Positions 17,285-26,420 of a DNA stretch of 64,000 nucleotides are shown here, one piece after another. Made by a program: the position numbers and the translations under genes. The notes below the pieces were generated by a model. It made no database searches. It was not told the origin of the DNA and worked only from the letters and a program-made list of their open reading frames with translations. Source of the stretch: JAGWBD01 sp965220615 (GTDB lineage: Bacteria > Chloroflexota > Anaerolineae > Aggregatilineales > Phototrophicaceae); NCBI GenBank assembly GCA_965220615.1, contig CBDCQL010000002.1, forward strand, positions 1,488,001-1,552,000. The letters run 5' to 3'. Within the stretch, counting starts at the first letter, position 1. Every line of letters begins with the position of its first letter.

Positions 17285-17290
17285 AGCATA
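17285..17290 (-). promoter_or_regulatory. -10 element (TATGCT) for rel
   Basis: TATGCT on the minus strand 32 nt upstream of the preferred rel start; no clear -35 seen. Confidence 0.35.
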
Positions 17291-17332
17291 ACGAATCACG
17301 TGGGAGGATGCATCCGTCTCCGCCGGGCATGG

Positions 17333-17338
17333 TATACT
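17333..17338 (+). promoter_or_regulatory. Extended -10 promoter of moeA
   Basis: TGG-TATACT reads as an extended -10 element 26 nt upstream of the moeA ATG; no good -35 at 17 nt. Confidence 0.45.
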
Positions 17339-17364
17339 GCGCCGCGTTCATCGGGAGCCTGATC

Positions 17365-18594
17365 ATGCTGAGTGTCGACGAGGCCCTGCTACGCATTTTG
17401 CAAGACCTGAAACCGCTGCCGGCGGAGGCCATCGGGCTGGAAGATGGCCTGGGGCGCATTCTGGCCCGGGACCTTTTCGCCACCATCAATTTGCCTCCTT
17501 TTGCCAATTCCAGCATGGATGGTTACGCCCTGCGGGCAGCTGACCTGGAGGGCGCAAGCCCGGAAAATCCGGTCCAACTGGCGGTCGTCATGGACATCCC
17601 GGCCGGCACGTCGCCACACGAAACCGTTGGTCCGGGAGAGGCCGCCCGAATCATGACCGGCGCCCCCATGCCGGGTGGCGCGGACGCCGTCGTGCCCGTC
17701 GAACAAACAGATGCGGACTGGAATCGCGAGGCGCCCGCTACGCTTTCGTCCACGCTGCGTGTCATGACGACGCTGCAAGTCGGCGACCATGTTCGGCCGG
17801 TTGGCGAGAATGTGCGCGTCGGCCAGCAGGTACTTGACGCAGGGACCAGACTGCGTCCGCAGCACCTGGGCATGCTGGCGGCCCTGGGCCTGGCGCAGGT
17901 CAGCGTCCAGCGACAGCCTCGCGTCGCCATAGTCAGCAGCGGTGACGAAATCATCGACGTCGGTGAGACCCTCGCTCCCGGCCAGATTCATGATGTGAAC
18001 AGTTACACCGTGGGGAGCCTGGTCCGGGAACTGGGCGGCATTCCCTTGCGGCAACCGGTGGCCGGCGACGACCTTCAGGAAGTCCGCGCCATGTTCGATA
18101 CGGCACTGCGGCAGGATCCGGACCTCATCATCAGCACGGCCGGAGTCTCCGTGGGAGCCCACGACCTGGTGCGCGACGTTCTCGAGGAACTCGGCGAACT
18201 CAATTTCTGGCGCGTCAACATGCGGCCAGGCAAACCCCTCGCCTGGGGCCGTGTGCAAGGCGTACCTTTCTTCGGCTTGCCCGGCAACCCCGTCTCGGCC
18301 ATGGTCACCTTCCAGGTCTTCGTGCGTCCCGTCCTGCTCCGTCTGACGGGCCAGACGCAGGCCCTGCAGGCGACGAGCGCCACTGTTTGTGAAGACATCG
18401 AGTCGGATGGAAGGCGCAGCTACCTGCGCGTCACTCTGGAACGCAGCGAAGGGCGTCTGCTGGCGCGCAGCACCGGCACGCAGAGTTCAGGAGCCCTGAT
18501 GTCCATGGTCCTGGCTGACGGCCTGCTGATTGTGCCGGAAGGCTTGAGGCATGTGGCGGCAGGCAGTGAACTTGAGGTCCTTGCGTTGCAGTGA
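17365..18594 (+). CDS. moeA: Molybdopterin molybdenumtransferase MoeA
   Basis: Inserts molybdate into adenylylated molybdopterin to finish molybdenum cofactor. Signatures are NSSMDGYA near residue 50, GEAARIMTGAPMPGGADAVVPVEQ near 90-115, the MoCF_biosynth segment STAGVSVGAHD, and GLPGNPVSAMVTF. The ATG at 17365 (GGGAG Shine-Dalgarno) gives 409 aa with a standard N-terminus MLSVDEAL; the frame opens 57 nt earlier without coding character. The stop overlaps the VKOR start (GTGA), so the two are translationally coupled. Confidence 0.95.
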   Translation: MLSVDEALLRILQDLKPLPAEAIGLEDGLGRILARDLFATINLPPFANSSMDGYALRAADLEGASPENPVQLAVVMDIPAGTSPHETVGPGEAARIMTGAPMPGGADAVVPVEQTDADWNREAPATLSSTLRVMTTLQVGDHVRPVGENVRVGQQVLDAGTRLRPQHLGMLAALGLAQVSVQRQPRVAIVSSGDEIIDVGETLAPGQIHDVNSYTVGSLVRELGGIPLRQPVAGDDLQEVRAMFDTALRQDPDLIISTAGVSVGAHDLVRDVLEELGELNFWRVNMRPGKPLAWGRVQGVPFFGLPGNPVSAMVTFQVFVRPVLLRLTGQTQALQATSATVCEDIESDGRRSYLRVTLERSEGRLLARSTGTQSSGALMSMVLADGLLIVPEGLRHVAAGSELEVLALQ

Positions 18595-19040
18595 AATTCT
18601 TGAGTGATCCGGCAAGGCTGAAACGCACAAGCATGCTGCTGGTGCTTGCCGGTCTGTCCATCAGTCTGTATTTGAGTTATGTGAAGCTGGCCAACGTGGA
18701 CGTCGTCTGCGCCCAAAGCGGAGCGATCAACTGCGAGGTAGTGCAAAACAGCGTCTGGTCGCGCCTGGCCGGTATCGACGTTGCCCTGCTGGGAGCGCTG
18801 GCCTGGTTGGTCATGGGCGCAATCCTGCTGCTGGAAACGCGTATCAAACTGCTGGCCGCGCAGGGTGGCCTGCTGATATTCGGGCTTAGTCTCTTTGGCT
18901 TCCTGTTTTCATTGTGGTTGATTTATGTTCAGGGCAGCATTCTGCAGGCGTGGTGCCTCTGGTGTCTCGCGCACGAACTGGTCATGACCCTGATGTTCCT
19001 GGCGTCGGCGGCGCGATTGCGCCTGCTGCTGGCGACCTGA
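18591..19040 (+). CDS. Vitamin K epoxide reductase family protein
   Basis: Integral membrane thiol oxidoreductase of 149 aa that typically re-oxidises a DsbA-like partner using quinone. Four hydrophobic segments are visible. The redox CxxC is WCLWC (Cys122/Cys125) and the loop pair is Cys40/Cys48, matching bacterial VKOR. It starts at a GTG overlapping the moeA stop by 4 bp. No thioredoxin-like DsbA domain is fused or adjacent here, so the partner must be encoded elsewhere. Confidence 0.88.
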   Translation: MKFLSDPARLKRTSMLLVLAGLSISLYLSYVKLANVDVVCAQSGAINCEVVQNSVWSRLAGIDVALLGALAWLVMGAILLLETRIKLLAAQGGLLIFGLSLFGFLFSLWLIYVQGSILQAWCLWCLAHELVMTLMFLASAARLRLLLAT

Positions 19041-19064
19041 CCTGCGCCTGCAGCCGGTGATGCG

Positions 19065-19772
19065 TCAGGTCTGATGTTCGCGCAGCGTGCGTGAAATGAT
19101 GTCTTCCTGGAAACGACGCTGCTTCTCGCGCTTCCCCGCGCGTTGCGACGTATCCACATTCCCTTCAGTCCGGTCCATGGCGCGGCGCAGGGCCAGTTCC
19201 ATTGCCGTGGGAATCTCTTCCTCGTCCTCGTCTTCCAGACCGTCGAAGCTGCCGACTTCCTCGTCCGGCTTCATCGACAGATCGATTTGTCGCTTGCCGC
19301 GATTGACCTTGAGTACGCGCGCTTCCACTTCGTCGCCGATGCTGACCACGTCCGACGGTGAACGCACGAAGCCGTTGGTAAGTTCGGAGACGTGCACCAT
19401 GCCGGGCCTTTCGCCCCCAAAGTCGACGAACACGCCATAATTCTCGATTCGAACAATTTTGCCCTGCACCATTGCGCCTTCGCGCAGGTCATTCCAGTCT
19501 ACTTCTACCGGACGGGCCATCGACAACGCGACGCGACCGGCGTTGGCATCGACCTTCAGAATGAAAACGTCGAGGATTTCGCCAACCTTCAGGACGTCCT
19601 CCACGTTGCGCACGTTGGGCCGGTTCAACTGGGAAATATGGAGCAAGGCATCGCGTCCGATCCCAATGTCCACGAAAGCGCCAAAGAGTTCCAGGCGCTT
19701 CACCGTTCCCCGGACCTGGCCCCCTGATTTCAGACTCTCCAGCGACACCACAGTTTCGTTTTCTTCACTCAT
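19065..19772 (-). CDS. S1 RNA-binding domain protein (two S1 repeats)
   Basis: A 235-aa cytoplasmic protein with two consecutive S1/OB-fold domains at about residues 15-85 and 100-168 (GTVKRLELFGAFVDIG; GKIVRIENYGVFVDFG). An acidic stretch (about 175-190) and a basic Arg/Lys-rich C-terminus follow. It resembles a shortened ribosomal protein S1 or YugI-type general stress RNA-binder, but with only two repeats it is not a full S1. An AAAGGAG Shine-Dalgarno precedes the ATG. It is convergent with VKOR and 27 nt downstream of the next lipoprotein gene's start-side neighbour region. Confidence 0.85.
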   Translation of the reverse strand: MSEENETVVSLESLKSGGQVRGTVKRLELFGAFVDIGIGRDALLHISQLNRPNVRNVEDVLKVGEILDVFILKVDANAGRVALSMARPVEVDWNDLREGAMVQGKIVRIENYGVFVDFGGERPGMVHVSELTNGFVRSPSDVVSIGDEVEARVLKVNRGKRQIDLSMKPDEEVGSFDGLEDEDEEEIPTAMELALRRAMDRTEGNVDTSQRAGKREKQRRFQEDIISRTLREHQT

Positions 19773-19799
19773 GTATTGCGCTCCTTTCTGTTATCCAAC

Positions 19800-20474
19800 T
19801 CAGGGTGTCGGGGTCAGGGTCACGCTGGGCGTGATTTCCCATTCCCCTGCCATGTAAGCGCTGTAGCTGCCGTAGCCTTCCCAGCGATGCAAATCGGTCG
19901 TCTGCAACAGGAGGTCCACGGAACCGGCTTCCATGTACAAAGCGCCGACCACTTCGCTTCCGGCGCTCACCTCGCCCTCTGCGGCGCCGGCCACAAAGGC
20001 GTAAACGATCATCGACAGATCCGGATACACCAGGCTCACGACCGCCTGGGTGTCGGTGATTTCCTGACCGGTCAACCAGGTCGGCTCACCATGAACTTCA
20101 AACAAATCGCCCAGTGCATGGGTGGGCGCCGTGCGCAGGAAGACCAGGGAAACCGTCTCGCCGTCTTCGGTCACCATCTGACAGCACACCGGTGCATCGG
20201 CACCCTGCTGCCAGGAGACCTGAATCACGCTGCTACCTTCCGCAGGCCCCTGCACCTGTATGTTGTCGAAATCCGCCTCGTCTTCAATGATGGTCAGGGC
20301 ATCGGCCCAGGCAGTCTCGCCGGGACTGATGCCGCGAAAACAGGGAGGCGCGCAAGGTTCCCCCGTCAACAAACTCTCATCAGTCAGAAGATTTTCGTCG
20401 CGCAGCACGGTCTCCGGCGAACAGGCCACCAGGAGCAGCAGCGTGGCAATCAGGGGTGGCAGAACTCGTGTCAT
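19800..20474 (-). CDS. Putative lipoprotein of unknown function
   Basis: About 224 aa. The start MTRVLPPLIATLLLLVAC is a lipoprotein signal with the lipid-accepting Cys. A short Cys-rich motif GEPCAPPCFRGISPG follows near residue 40, a pattern I associate with Chloroflexota lipoproteins of unknown function. The mature part looks beta-rich and the C-terminus ends in a Thr/Pro tail. I do not recognise an enzyme. The frame is open upstream of the chosen ATG (20474), but the signal peptide fixes the start. Confidence 0.6.
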   Translation of the reverse strand: MTRVLPPLIATLLLLVACSPETVLRDENLLTDESLLTGEPCAPPCFRGISPGETAWADALTIIEDEADFDNIQVQGPAEGSSVIQVSWQQGADAPVCCQMVTEDGETVSLVFLRTAPTHALGDLFEVHGEPTWLTGQEITDTQAVVSLVYPDLSMIVYAFVAGAAEGEVSAGSEVVGALYMEAGSVDLLLQTTDLHRWEGYGSYSAYMAGEWEITPSVTLTPTP

Positions 20475-20609
20475 GGCGACGCCGCACCGCAAGCGGTGCT
20501 CTCCTTTGTCCGAACCAGGGGCCGTGTCAGGCCCCCTGGCGGGCATTCTCGCTGGCCCGGTCGCAACGGGGACCGACGCTCAAACGGGGCCGCGGTATTG
20601 TAACGCAAC

Positions 20610-22712
20610 TCAGCCAGGGTTCAAGCGCGAGTACAACAGGTCATAGGACCCCGTCGTCCCGCCATATCCCATGCCATAGTGCGTGGCCAGCACGTAGTAA
20701 CGCCCGTCTTCCAGCAGCACGTGCTCACGAATGAGCGAATCCGTGTTTTCGCCAGCGATGGCGTCATCATTATCCGCCAGACGGAAACCCTGGGGATCCA
20801 GCAAGGCGAGCACTGTGTCCAGACGCCCGGCAGTGGCGACCATGCTCACGGTCACCACGTCCCCCGCCACACCCTCGATGGCATAGAGATCAAAGCTGTT
20901 TTCGTTGGTAATGCTCCCGCTGACGCGCTCGCTGCTGTTCAATAGCGGGGCCGTCTCAAACTCGGCCTGGAAATCCAGCGAATCGAGGCTCAGCGTCTCA
21001 AGACCCTGGCCGCGAATGCCGACAAAGCCGCCCTCGCGCGCCTGCACCTGGCCGTCCACACCAACTATGAAGCTGGTGACGTAAACCTGATTGGCCACCG
21101 GCCGCGCCACGCGGCTCAGTACCGGCGCGCCATTGGCAAACGTATTGAGCGCAAAGGTGACCGGCGTGATGTCGTTACAGGAGTTCTGATGCCAGACTTC
21201 CACTTCATAGAGGCCGGCCGTCAGGGTGCCTTCCGGCCAGTAGACATAAGACACGGGATTGCCGTCGGTACCGCTGCAATTTACGTTGCCGGCGGCGGCC
21301 AGTCGCCCGCCGCTGGGGACCTGGGGTATGTCGTCATAGACGGAATTCCCGGCCGGATCACGCACCAATAACTGCAGGTCCACGTTGTTGTTCCAGGAAA
21401 GGACGATTTCCAGGTCTCCCCGTGGCAGGCCGAGGTTGAACACATCCGCCGGCAAATCGCTCCCGACCGTGCTCAAAAGGATTTCGTAGTGTCCTTCCGT
21501 GCCCCCCAGTTCCTTGCCGTAACGCGTGGCGACAATCCGGTACTCTCCGTCGGCGAGGAGACGGAAGTTGCCAATGTCGGAGTCCGTCGAAGAGCCATCC
21601 TCGAGGTCGTCATTGGCGCTGAGTACGGCCCCGCTGTCATCCAGCAACTGCAACAGCGTATCAAGGCTGCCGCTGGTGGCAGAAAGGCTGACGCTTATGA
21701 TCTCGTTGGCGCTGCCCGTGAAACCGTATACATTGGCGGGGTCCGCCGAGGTGATCAGACCCGTCTGAACCTGATTGGGTTGCAGGGGAATCGGCGACTC
21801 CATCTGCTCCTCAAGCCCGACAATGGTCAGTGATTCGCCGGTGGCGACACCGCCCGTCCCTGCCTGAAGCATGCCGGATGCGTCCACGCGCACGCTGCCC
21901 AGCCAGGTCTCACCGGATGCCAGGCTCCCGACCAGCGTCGGGGCATTTGTGTCGTCAAGACGCACGTCCACGCGGAAATCAGCCGCACCCGTCGTCGGGC
22001 AGTCGCCCAGCGGCTGGTTGTAGACCAGTATCTCGTAACTGCCCGTGGGCAGGCCGCCACCCGGCCAGTTCACTACCTCGGTGGGCAAGGCGCCACTGCG
22101 TGTTTCGCAGACGCTGTTCACATTTTCGCCAAAGACACCGCCGCTTGGCGCGACCGGGCGGGAGAAATAAACGCTGCCACCCACAGGGTCCCTGATCTCA
22201 AGGTCAAGATTGGCCAGGGACTCCCATTGCAGCTGGAACTGCAAACCGCTGACCGCCACCACTTCGCCGGGGGCAAATACCGGCGCCGCAATTTCCTCCG
22301 CGGCTACCTGCCCTGCCGGAGCCGGCTGCAGGTCGAAAGTCAGGTTGAAGTCCAGGGTGCCGTTTTCAGGCAGACCGCCCGGCGCAAGCACCGTTATGTA
22401 ATAGCGGCCGGATTCAGGCAGGCCAAAGCCTTCCATGGCGACGCCGCTGGCTTGCGCCAGCATTTCGCCACCGGCGTCGGTGACCAGGAGAGTCAGGACG
22501 CTTGCGTCACTGGCCTCTGCTGCAAGGCTGACCAGTTCACCCGTTTCCCCGCTGAAAGTGTAGACCTGGGCCCCCATGTCCAGCGAAAGAGCGCCGCTCC
22601 GCACGTCGCCGGAAACCAGTTCCCGTGACTGCTGCGCCGACAGGCTGGCGACTCCTGCAAGCAACACGAAGACCATCAGCAACAGTAGTGCTCGCGTTCG
22701 CCATCCCGACAT
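20610..22712 (-). CDS. Exported protein with repeated PPC-type beta domains
   Basis: A 700-aa secreted protein. A Sec signal peptide (TRALLLLMVFVLLAG...ASLSAQQ) follows the ATG at 22712, which has an AGGAGG Shine-Dalgarno. The mature protein alternates two module types. One is the bacterial pre-peptidase C-terminal (PPC) jelly-roll, with LDTLLQLLDDSG and LDTVLALLDPQG as equivalent strands. The other contains a Cys pair and a YWPEGTL/NWPGGGL motif. The set appears duplicated, so the protein reads as a repeat-built surface or matrix-binding protein. No catalytic domain is present. The end of the gene is 135 nt from the next lipoprotein start. Confidence 0.7.
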   Translation of the reverse strand: MSGWRTRALLLLMVFVLLAGVASLSAQQSRELVSGDVRSGALSLDMGAQVYTFSGETGELVSLAAEASDASVLTLLVTDAGGEMLAQASGVAMEGFGLPESGRYYITVLAPGGLPENGTLDFNLTFDLQPAPAGQVAAEEIAAPVFAPGEVVAVSGLQFQLQWESLANLDLEIRDPVGGSVYFSRPVAPSGGVFGENVNSVCETRSGALPTEVVNWPGGGLPTGSYEILVYNQPLGDCPTTGAADFRVDVRLDDTNAPTLVGSLASGETWLGSVRVDASGMLQAGTGGVATGESLTIVGLEEQMESPIPLQPNQVQTGLITSADPANVYGFTGSANEIISVSLSATSGSLDTLLQLLDDSGAVLSANDDLEDGSSTDSDIGNFRLLADGEYRIVATRYGKELGGTEGHYEILLSTVGSDLPADVFNLGLPRGDLEIVLSWNNNVDLQLLVRDPAGNSVYDDIPQVPSGGRLAAAGNVNCSGTDGNPVSYVYWPEGTLTAGLYEVEVWHQNSCNDITPVTFALNTFANGAPVLSRVARPVANQVYVTSFIVGVDGQVQAREGGFVGIRGQGLETLSLDSLDFQAEFETAPLLNSSERVSGSITNENSFDLYAIEGVAGDVVTVSMVATAGRLDTVLALLDPQGFRLADNDDAIAGENTDSLIREHVLLEDGRYYVLATHYGMGYGGTTGSYDLLYSRLNPG

Positions 22713-22952
22713 GGGTGTCCTCCTGAACTGGACTGTCCGGGCCAGTGTACAGGAATCGCGTCCCCTGCGCCAATGTCGGCCCGCCATTGCCGGTTATGCG
22801 AGTATGCAGATGGTGGTAAATCAGAGAATGCGCCGCAGACGGCAAAAGCGAAGCGTCGCATTGGGCAGAACAAATGGGTCCGCGCACCCTGTCGCAACCG
22901 TTGCTTTCCTGTACAATGGCGCTCAGTATCCATCGCGGGGGAGGAAGTCAGG

Positions 22953-24125
22953 ATGAAGGAGCTTTCCCGGCTGCTTGGCAGCGTACCCGGGTCGGCCACC
23001 ATGGCCGTATCGGAAAAGGCGCGGCAAATGAGGGCCGCCGGCAAGGACGTGATCGGGTTGGGAGGCGGCGACCCCGACTTCGCCACGCCCGACCACATCG
23101 TGGCTGCGGCCTTTGCCGCCATAGAAGACGGTGCGACCCATTACCCGCCCGCAAAGGGTTTTCCGGTAGCCTTGACGGCGATCGCCGCCAAGATGGCGCG
23201 GGACAACGGCGTAGAGGTCGACCCTCTGAGTCAGATCATCATTACGCCAGGCGCCAAGTGGGCCATTCACCTGGCGCTGTCCGCGGTTACCAACCCCGGA
23301 GATGAAATTCTGTATCTTGAACCCTGCTGGGCGTCCTACCCGCCCATGATTACGCTCAGTGGCGGTACGCCCATGCCAGTCAGCCTGACGCCGGCGGATA
23401 ACTACGCCATCACGGCTGACGCCATACGGGCCTGTGTGACGGACAGGAGCAAGGCCCTGATGGTCAACTCGCCCAACAACCCCACCGGGCGGGTGATGAC
23501 CAAAGAAGAGGCGGACGCCATCGTCGAGGTGGCGCTGGAGCACGATCTCTACGTCCTCGCCGACGAGATCTACGAGCATCTGATATACGACGGTCGGCGC
23601 AATATCTCGCTGTCGGCCCTGCCCGGCATGGCGGAACGCACCCTGACGATTAACGGCGCGTCCAAGGCCTACGCCATGACCGGCTGGCGCATGGGCTGGC
23701 TCGTCGCGCCGGCGCAGATCATCGCTCTGGCCGGCAAACTCAGCAGTCAGACCGTGTCGATGGCCGCCAGTTTCAGCATGCACGCCACCGCCGCCGCGTT
23801 GAACGGGCCGCAGGACTGCGTCGCGGAAATGTGCGCCTCCTATGCCGGACGCCGGGACTTCATGGTCGAGGCCCTGAACGCCATCGACGGTGTGCATTGT
23901 CGCAACATCGAGGGCGCTTTCTACCTCTTCCCGTCCTTTCCCGGCAGCGACAGGGACAGCATTGAAATGGCGCAGCTTCTGATCGAGGAAGCGGGAATCG
24001 CCGGAACGCCGGGCGTCGCCTTTGGCAGTACCGGCGAAGGGCATATTCGCTTCTCAATCGCGACGGCGATGGATGACCTGGAGCGTTCGGCGGAGCGTCT
24101 GGCCAGGGTCGCGCCGCAACTCTGA
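22953..24125 (+). CDS. Pyridoxal phosphate-dependent class I/II aminotransferase
   Basis: Fold-type I aminotransferase of 390 aa, aspartate-aminotransferase-like. The PLP lysine is in NGASKAYAMTGWRMGW, the Asn/Asp/Tyr cofactor residues in NSPNNPTGR and LADEIYEHL, and the C-terminal Arg in HIRFSIA. Substrate cannot be decided (aspartate, aromatic or branched-chain). The ATG at 22953 follows GAGGAAG; upstream frame is not coding. It is convergent with the M42 peptidase array, 7 nt apart. Confidence 0.88.
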   Translation: MKELSRLLGSVPGSATMAVSEKARQMRAAGKDVIGLGGGDPDFATPDHIVAAAFAAIEDGATHYPPAKGFPVALTAIAAKMARDNGVEVDPLSQIIITPGAKWAIHLALSAVTNPGDEILYLEPCWASYPPMITLSGGTPMPVSLTPADNYAITADAIRACVTDRSKALMVNSPNNPTGRVMTKEEADAIVEVALEHDLYVLADEIYEHLIYDGRRNISLSALPGMAERTLTINGASKAYAMTGWRMGWLVAPAQIIALAGKLSSQTVSMAASFSMHATAAALNGPQDCVAEMCASYAGRRDFMVEALNAIDGVHCRNIEGAFYLFPSFPGSDRDSIEMAQLLIEEAGIAGTPGVAFGSTGEGHIRFSIATAMDDLERSAERLARVAPQL

Positions 24126-24132
24126 GCCAGCC

Positions 24133-25167
24133 CTAAAGCTGGCGCAAATAGGCGAGCAACAACCTGGTCACGTTGCCGAGGGACTCCGCCTTCGTAACCT
24201 CGTAGCCATGGGAGTTGATGTAGGCGGGCCCGAAGCCCATGGTGCGCGCGGCCAGCCCGATGCGCTGGATTCCGCCCGCGTCCGACCCGGCAAAGGGATA
24301 GACGACTTCCTGGGAGCCGATGCCCAGTTCCTCGGCCAGGCGGATCAGGGTGTCGCAATCGGGGCGGCTGTTGCCCGGTTCCCCAACCCAGATCACCGGA
24401 CGCGTATCGAATTCCGTCGGCGTGTCCGGCGTCAGGGGTGAGGTGTCGATCGCGATCACAATCTCCGGCTGCAACAGTTGCGCCACGCGAATGGCGCCCA
24501 GATAACCCGTCTCCTCGGCAGTGGGCGCGGAGATATAGATGTCGGCGCCCGGCGGGTCCACGACCAGTTGGCGCAATGCGTCAATGACGATCAGCACGCC
24601 AACCCGGTTGTCGAAAGCGAACCCGCCCACGTGGTTGTTCGCCAGGCGCAACAGGCGTTTGCGGCTGCGGGCCACCACCGCGCGACTGCCGATTCGCACA
24701 CCAGCGGCGCGCAATTCCTCGCGTGACATACCTGTGAAAACGGTGACGTCCTCCCAGGCGGGCGTCCGCGTCCCCTTGCGATATTCGCCCACGGGCCCGC
24801 TGCGGGTGTGGGTGGCGCCGTAGGACAGCACACCTGGCACTATCGTGCCGTCGGTGGCGATGATGTCCAGAGGCCCTTCGCCATACTTCCAGGGCCAGGG
24901 CCCGCCTAGCGGCGCGACCTTGAGGACTCCGTCATCCGACATGTGGGTGACGATCATCCCCAGTTCGTCCTTGTGGGCGGCAATCAGCACCTTCGGCCCG
25001 TCACCCGGGACCTGCGCGGTGATGTTGCTCATCCCGTCCTGCCAGACTTTTGCGCCGGTGGCCTCAAACTCTCGCAAAATGACGGACTCAACCTCGCGTT
25101 CGTCGCCGATGGGCCCGTGAGCCGTAATCAACTCATCCAGCAATTGCAGCATTTCTTCCTGATTCAT
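24133..25167 (-). CDS. M42 family metallo-aminopeptidase, paralog 1
   Basis: Cytoplasmic dinuclear-metal aminopeptidase/endoglucanase-like family (PepA/FrvX/TET). Metal and catalytic residues are in place: His65 (AAHKDELG), Asp186 (FDNRVG), Glu218/Glu219 (EETG), Asp241 (IDTSP), His320 (NSHGYEV). Length is 344 aa, the family norm. The ATG at 25167 has an AGGAG Shine-Dalgarno. It is the last of four consecutive paralogs on the minus strand; gaps of 54-121 nt and the same orientation fit a shared transcript. Confidence 0.92.
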   Translation of the reverse strand: MNQEEMLQLLDELITAHGPIGDEREVESVILREFEATGAKVWQDGMSNITAQVPGDGPKVLIAAHKDELGMIVTHMSDDGVLKVAPLGGPWPWKYGEGPLDIIATDGTIVPGVLSYGATHTRSGPVGEYRKGTRTPAWEDVTVFTGMSREELRAAGVRIGSRAVVARSRKRLLRLANNHVGGFAFDNRVGVLIVIDALRQLVVDPPGADIYISAPTAEETGYLGAIRVAQLLQPEIVIAIDTSPLTPDTPTEFDTRPVIWVGEPGNSRPDCDTLIRLAEELGIGSQEVVYPFAGSDAGGIQRIGLAARTMGFGPAYINSHGYEVTKAESLGNVTRLLLAYLRQL

Positions 25168-25255
25168 GACCAGTCTCCTCGTGGCGGGGAAAGCGCCGCT
25201 GTTGCGCCCGTTGGCAACAGCCACACAGAATCACCCGGCATGGTACCGCAGCGGC

Positions 25256-26299
25256 CTAAAGTTGTCGCAGCCAGGCGAGCAGCAGTTCCGTCCCGTTGAC
25301 GAGGGCGTCCGCCTTCGCGATCTCGTAGCCGTGGGAATTGAGGCGCGGGAAGCCCAGCGCAACCGTGCGTTCCGCCAGGCCGATGCGCCGCACACCGCCC
25401 GCATCCGAACCGGCGTATTCGTAGACCACCGGTTGGGCACCGAACCCCAGTTTATTCGCCAGGCGCACCAGCGCATTGCAGTCGTCGAGCGTATTGGGGG
25501 AGTCTTCGTCGTACCAGACGACGGGGCGCGCATCGAGCGTGGTCGGCGTATCCGGCGTGATCGCGCCGGTGTCCAAAGCGAGCACGATGTCCGGCCGCAG
25601 CACCTGGGCCGCGCGCCGGGCGCCCAGGTAGCCGGTCTCCTCGGCGGTGGTCGCCACCAGATACAGGTCGGCCGTCACCGGGCGTCGCGCCAGTTCGCGC
25701 AGGGCGAAAACCAGGCCTGTCAGTCCCATGCGGTCGTCAAAGGCGAAGCAGGCGATGTGATCGCCTGGGAGAAACTTAAGGCGCTTGCGGGAACGCGCGA
25801 CGACGGCCCGACTGCCGACGTGGACGCCCAGTTGCGACAGCTCCGCGGGATCCAGGCCGGTGAACAAGGTGACGTCATCCCAAGTGGGCGTTCTTTCACC
25901 CCGACGAAACTCCCCCACCGGGCCGCTGCGCGTGTGCGTCGACCCGAAAGACAGGATGGCAGTGAAGACGTCGCCATTGTCGGCGATGACGTCCATCGGC
26001 CCCTCGCCATACTTCCATGGGAAAGCGCCTCCAAGACGTTTCACGCGCAGACGGCCGTCGTCCAGAATGTGGGAGACGATCAGGCCCAGTTCGTCCTTGT
26101 GCGCGGCGACCATCACTCGCGGCCCGTCGCCGGGAACATGAGCGTAAATGTTGCTCATGCCGTCCTGCCAGATGCGGGCCCCGCTCTCGCGAAACTCGCG
26201 TAGCAGCACGGCGTCGATCTCCCGTTCATCGCCGATCGGGCCGTGACAGGCCAGCATCTCCGCCAGCAGCGTCAGCATTTCATCCCGCTTCAGTTCCAT
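25256..26299 (-). CDS. M42 family metallo-aminopeptidase, paralog 2
   Basis: A 347-aa protein with the full M42 ligand set (AAHKDELG, FDDRMG, EETGYLGA, LDTGAI, NSHGYE). It differs from its neighbours around the substrate side: Thr-Gly-Ala after the metal Asp, and an FDDRMG instead of FDNRVG. That suggests different peptide preference. It is bounded by 88 nt upstream of paralog 1 and 121 nt downstream of paralog 3. Confidence 0.92.
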   Translation of the reverse strand: MELKRDEMLTLLAEMLACHGPIGDEREIDAVLLREFRESGARIWQDGMSNIYAHVPGDGPRVMVAAHKDELGLIVSHILDDGRLRVKRLGGAFPWKYGEGPMDVIADNGDVFTAILSFGSTHTRSGPVGEFRRGERTPTWDDVTLFTGLDPAELSQLGVHVGSRAVVARSRKRLKFLPGDHIACFAFDDRMGLTGLVFALRELARRPVTADLYLVATTAEETGYLGARRAAQVLRPDIVLALDTGAITPDTPTTLDARPVVWYDEDSPNTLDDCNALVRLANKLGFGAQPVVYEYAGSDAGGVRRIGLAERTVALGFPRLNSHGYEIAKADALVNGTELLLAWLRQL

Positions 26300-26420
26300 C
26301 CCGTCCTGCCTTTACCCTGCCGGACCCGGCCCTGCGAAGGTGGGCTCGCGAATGGCCTGCATCAGATTTGCCAACGGGCCTGCCCGGCGCAGGTGCCCGA
26401 ATGCCCGAAGGTTCTGCGCC

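Noticed and set aside
15852..17291. Long plus-strand open frame (479 codons) opposite rel
   Set aside because: Antisense frame arising from GC-rich codon bias; no recognisable domain, and rel is certain.
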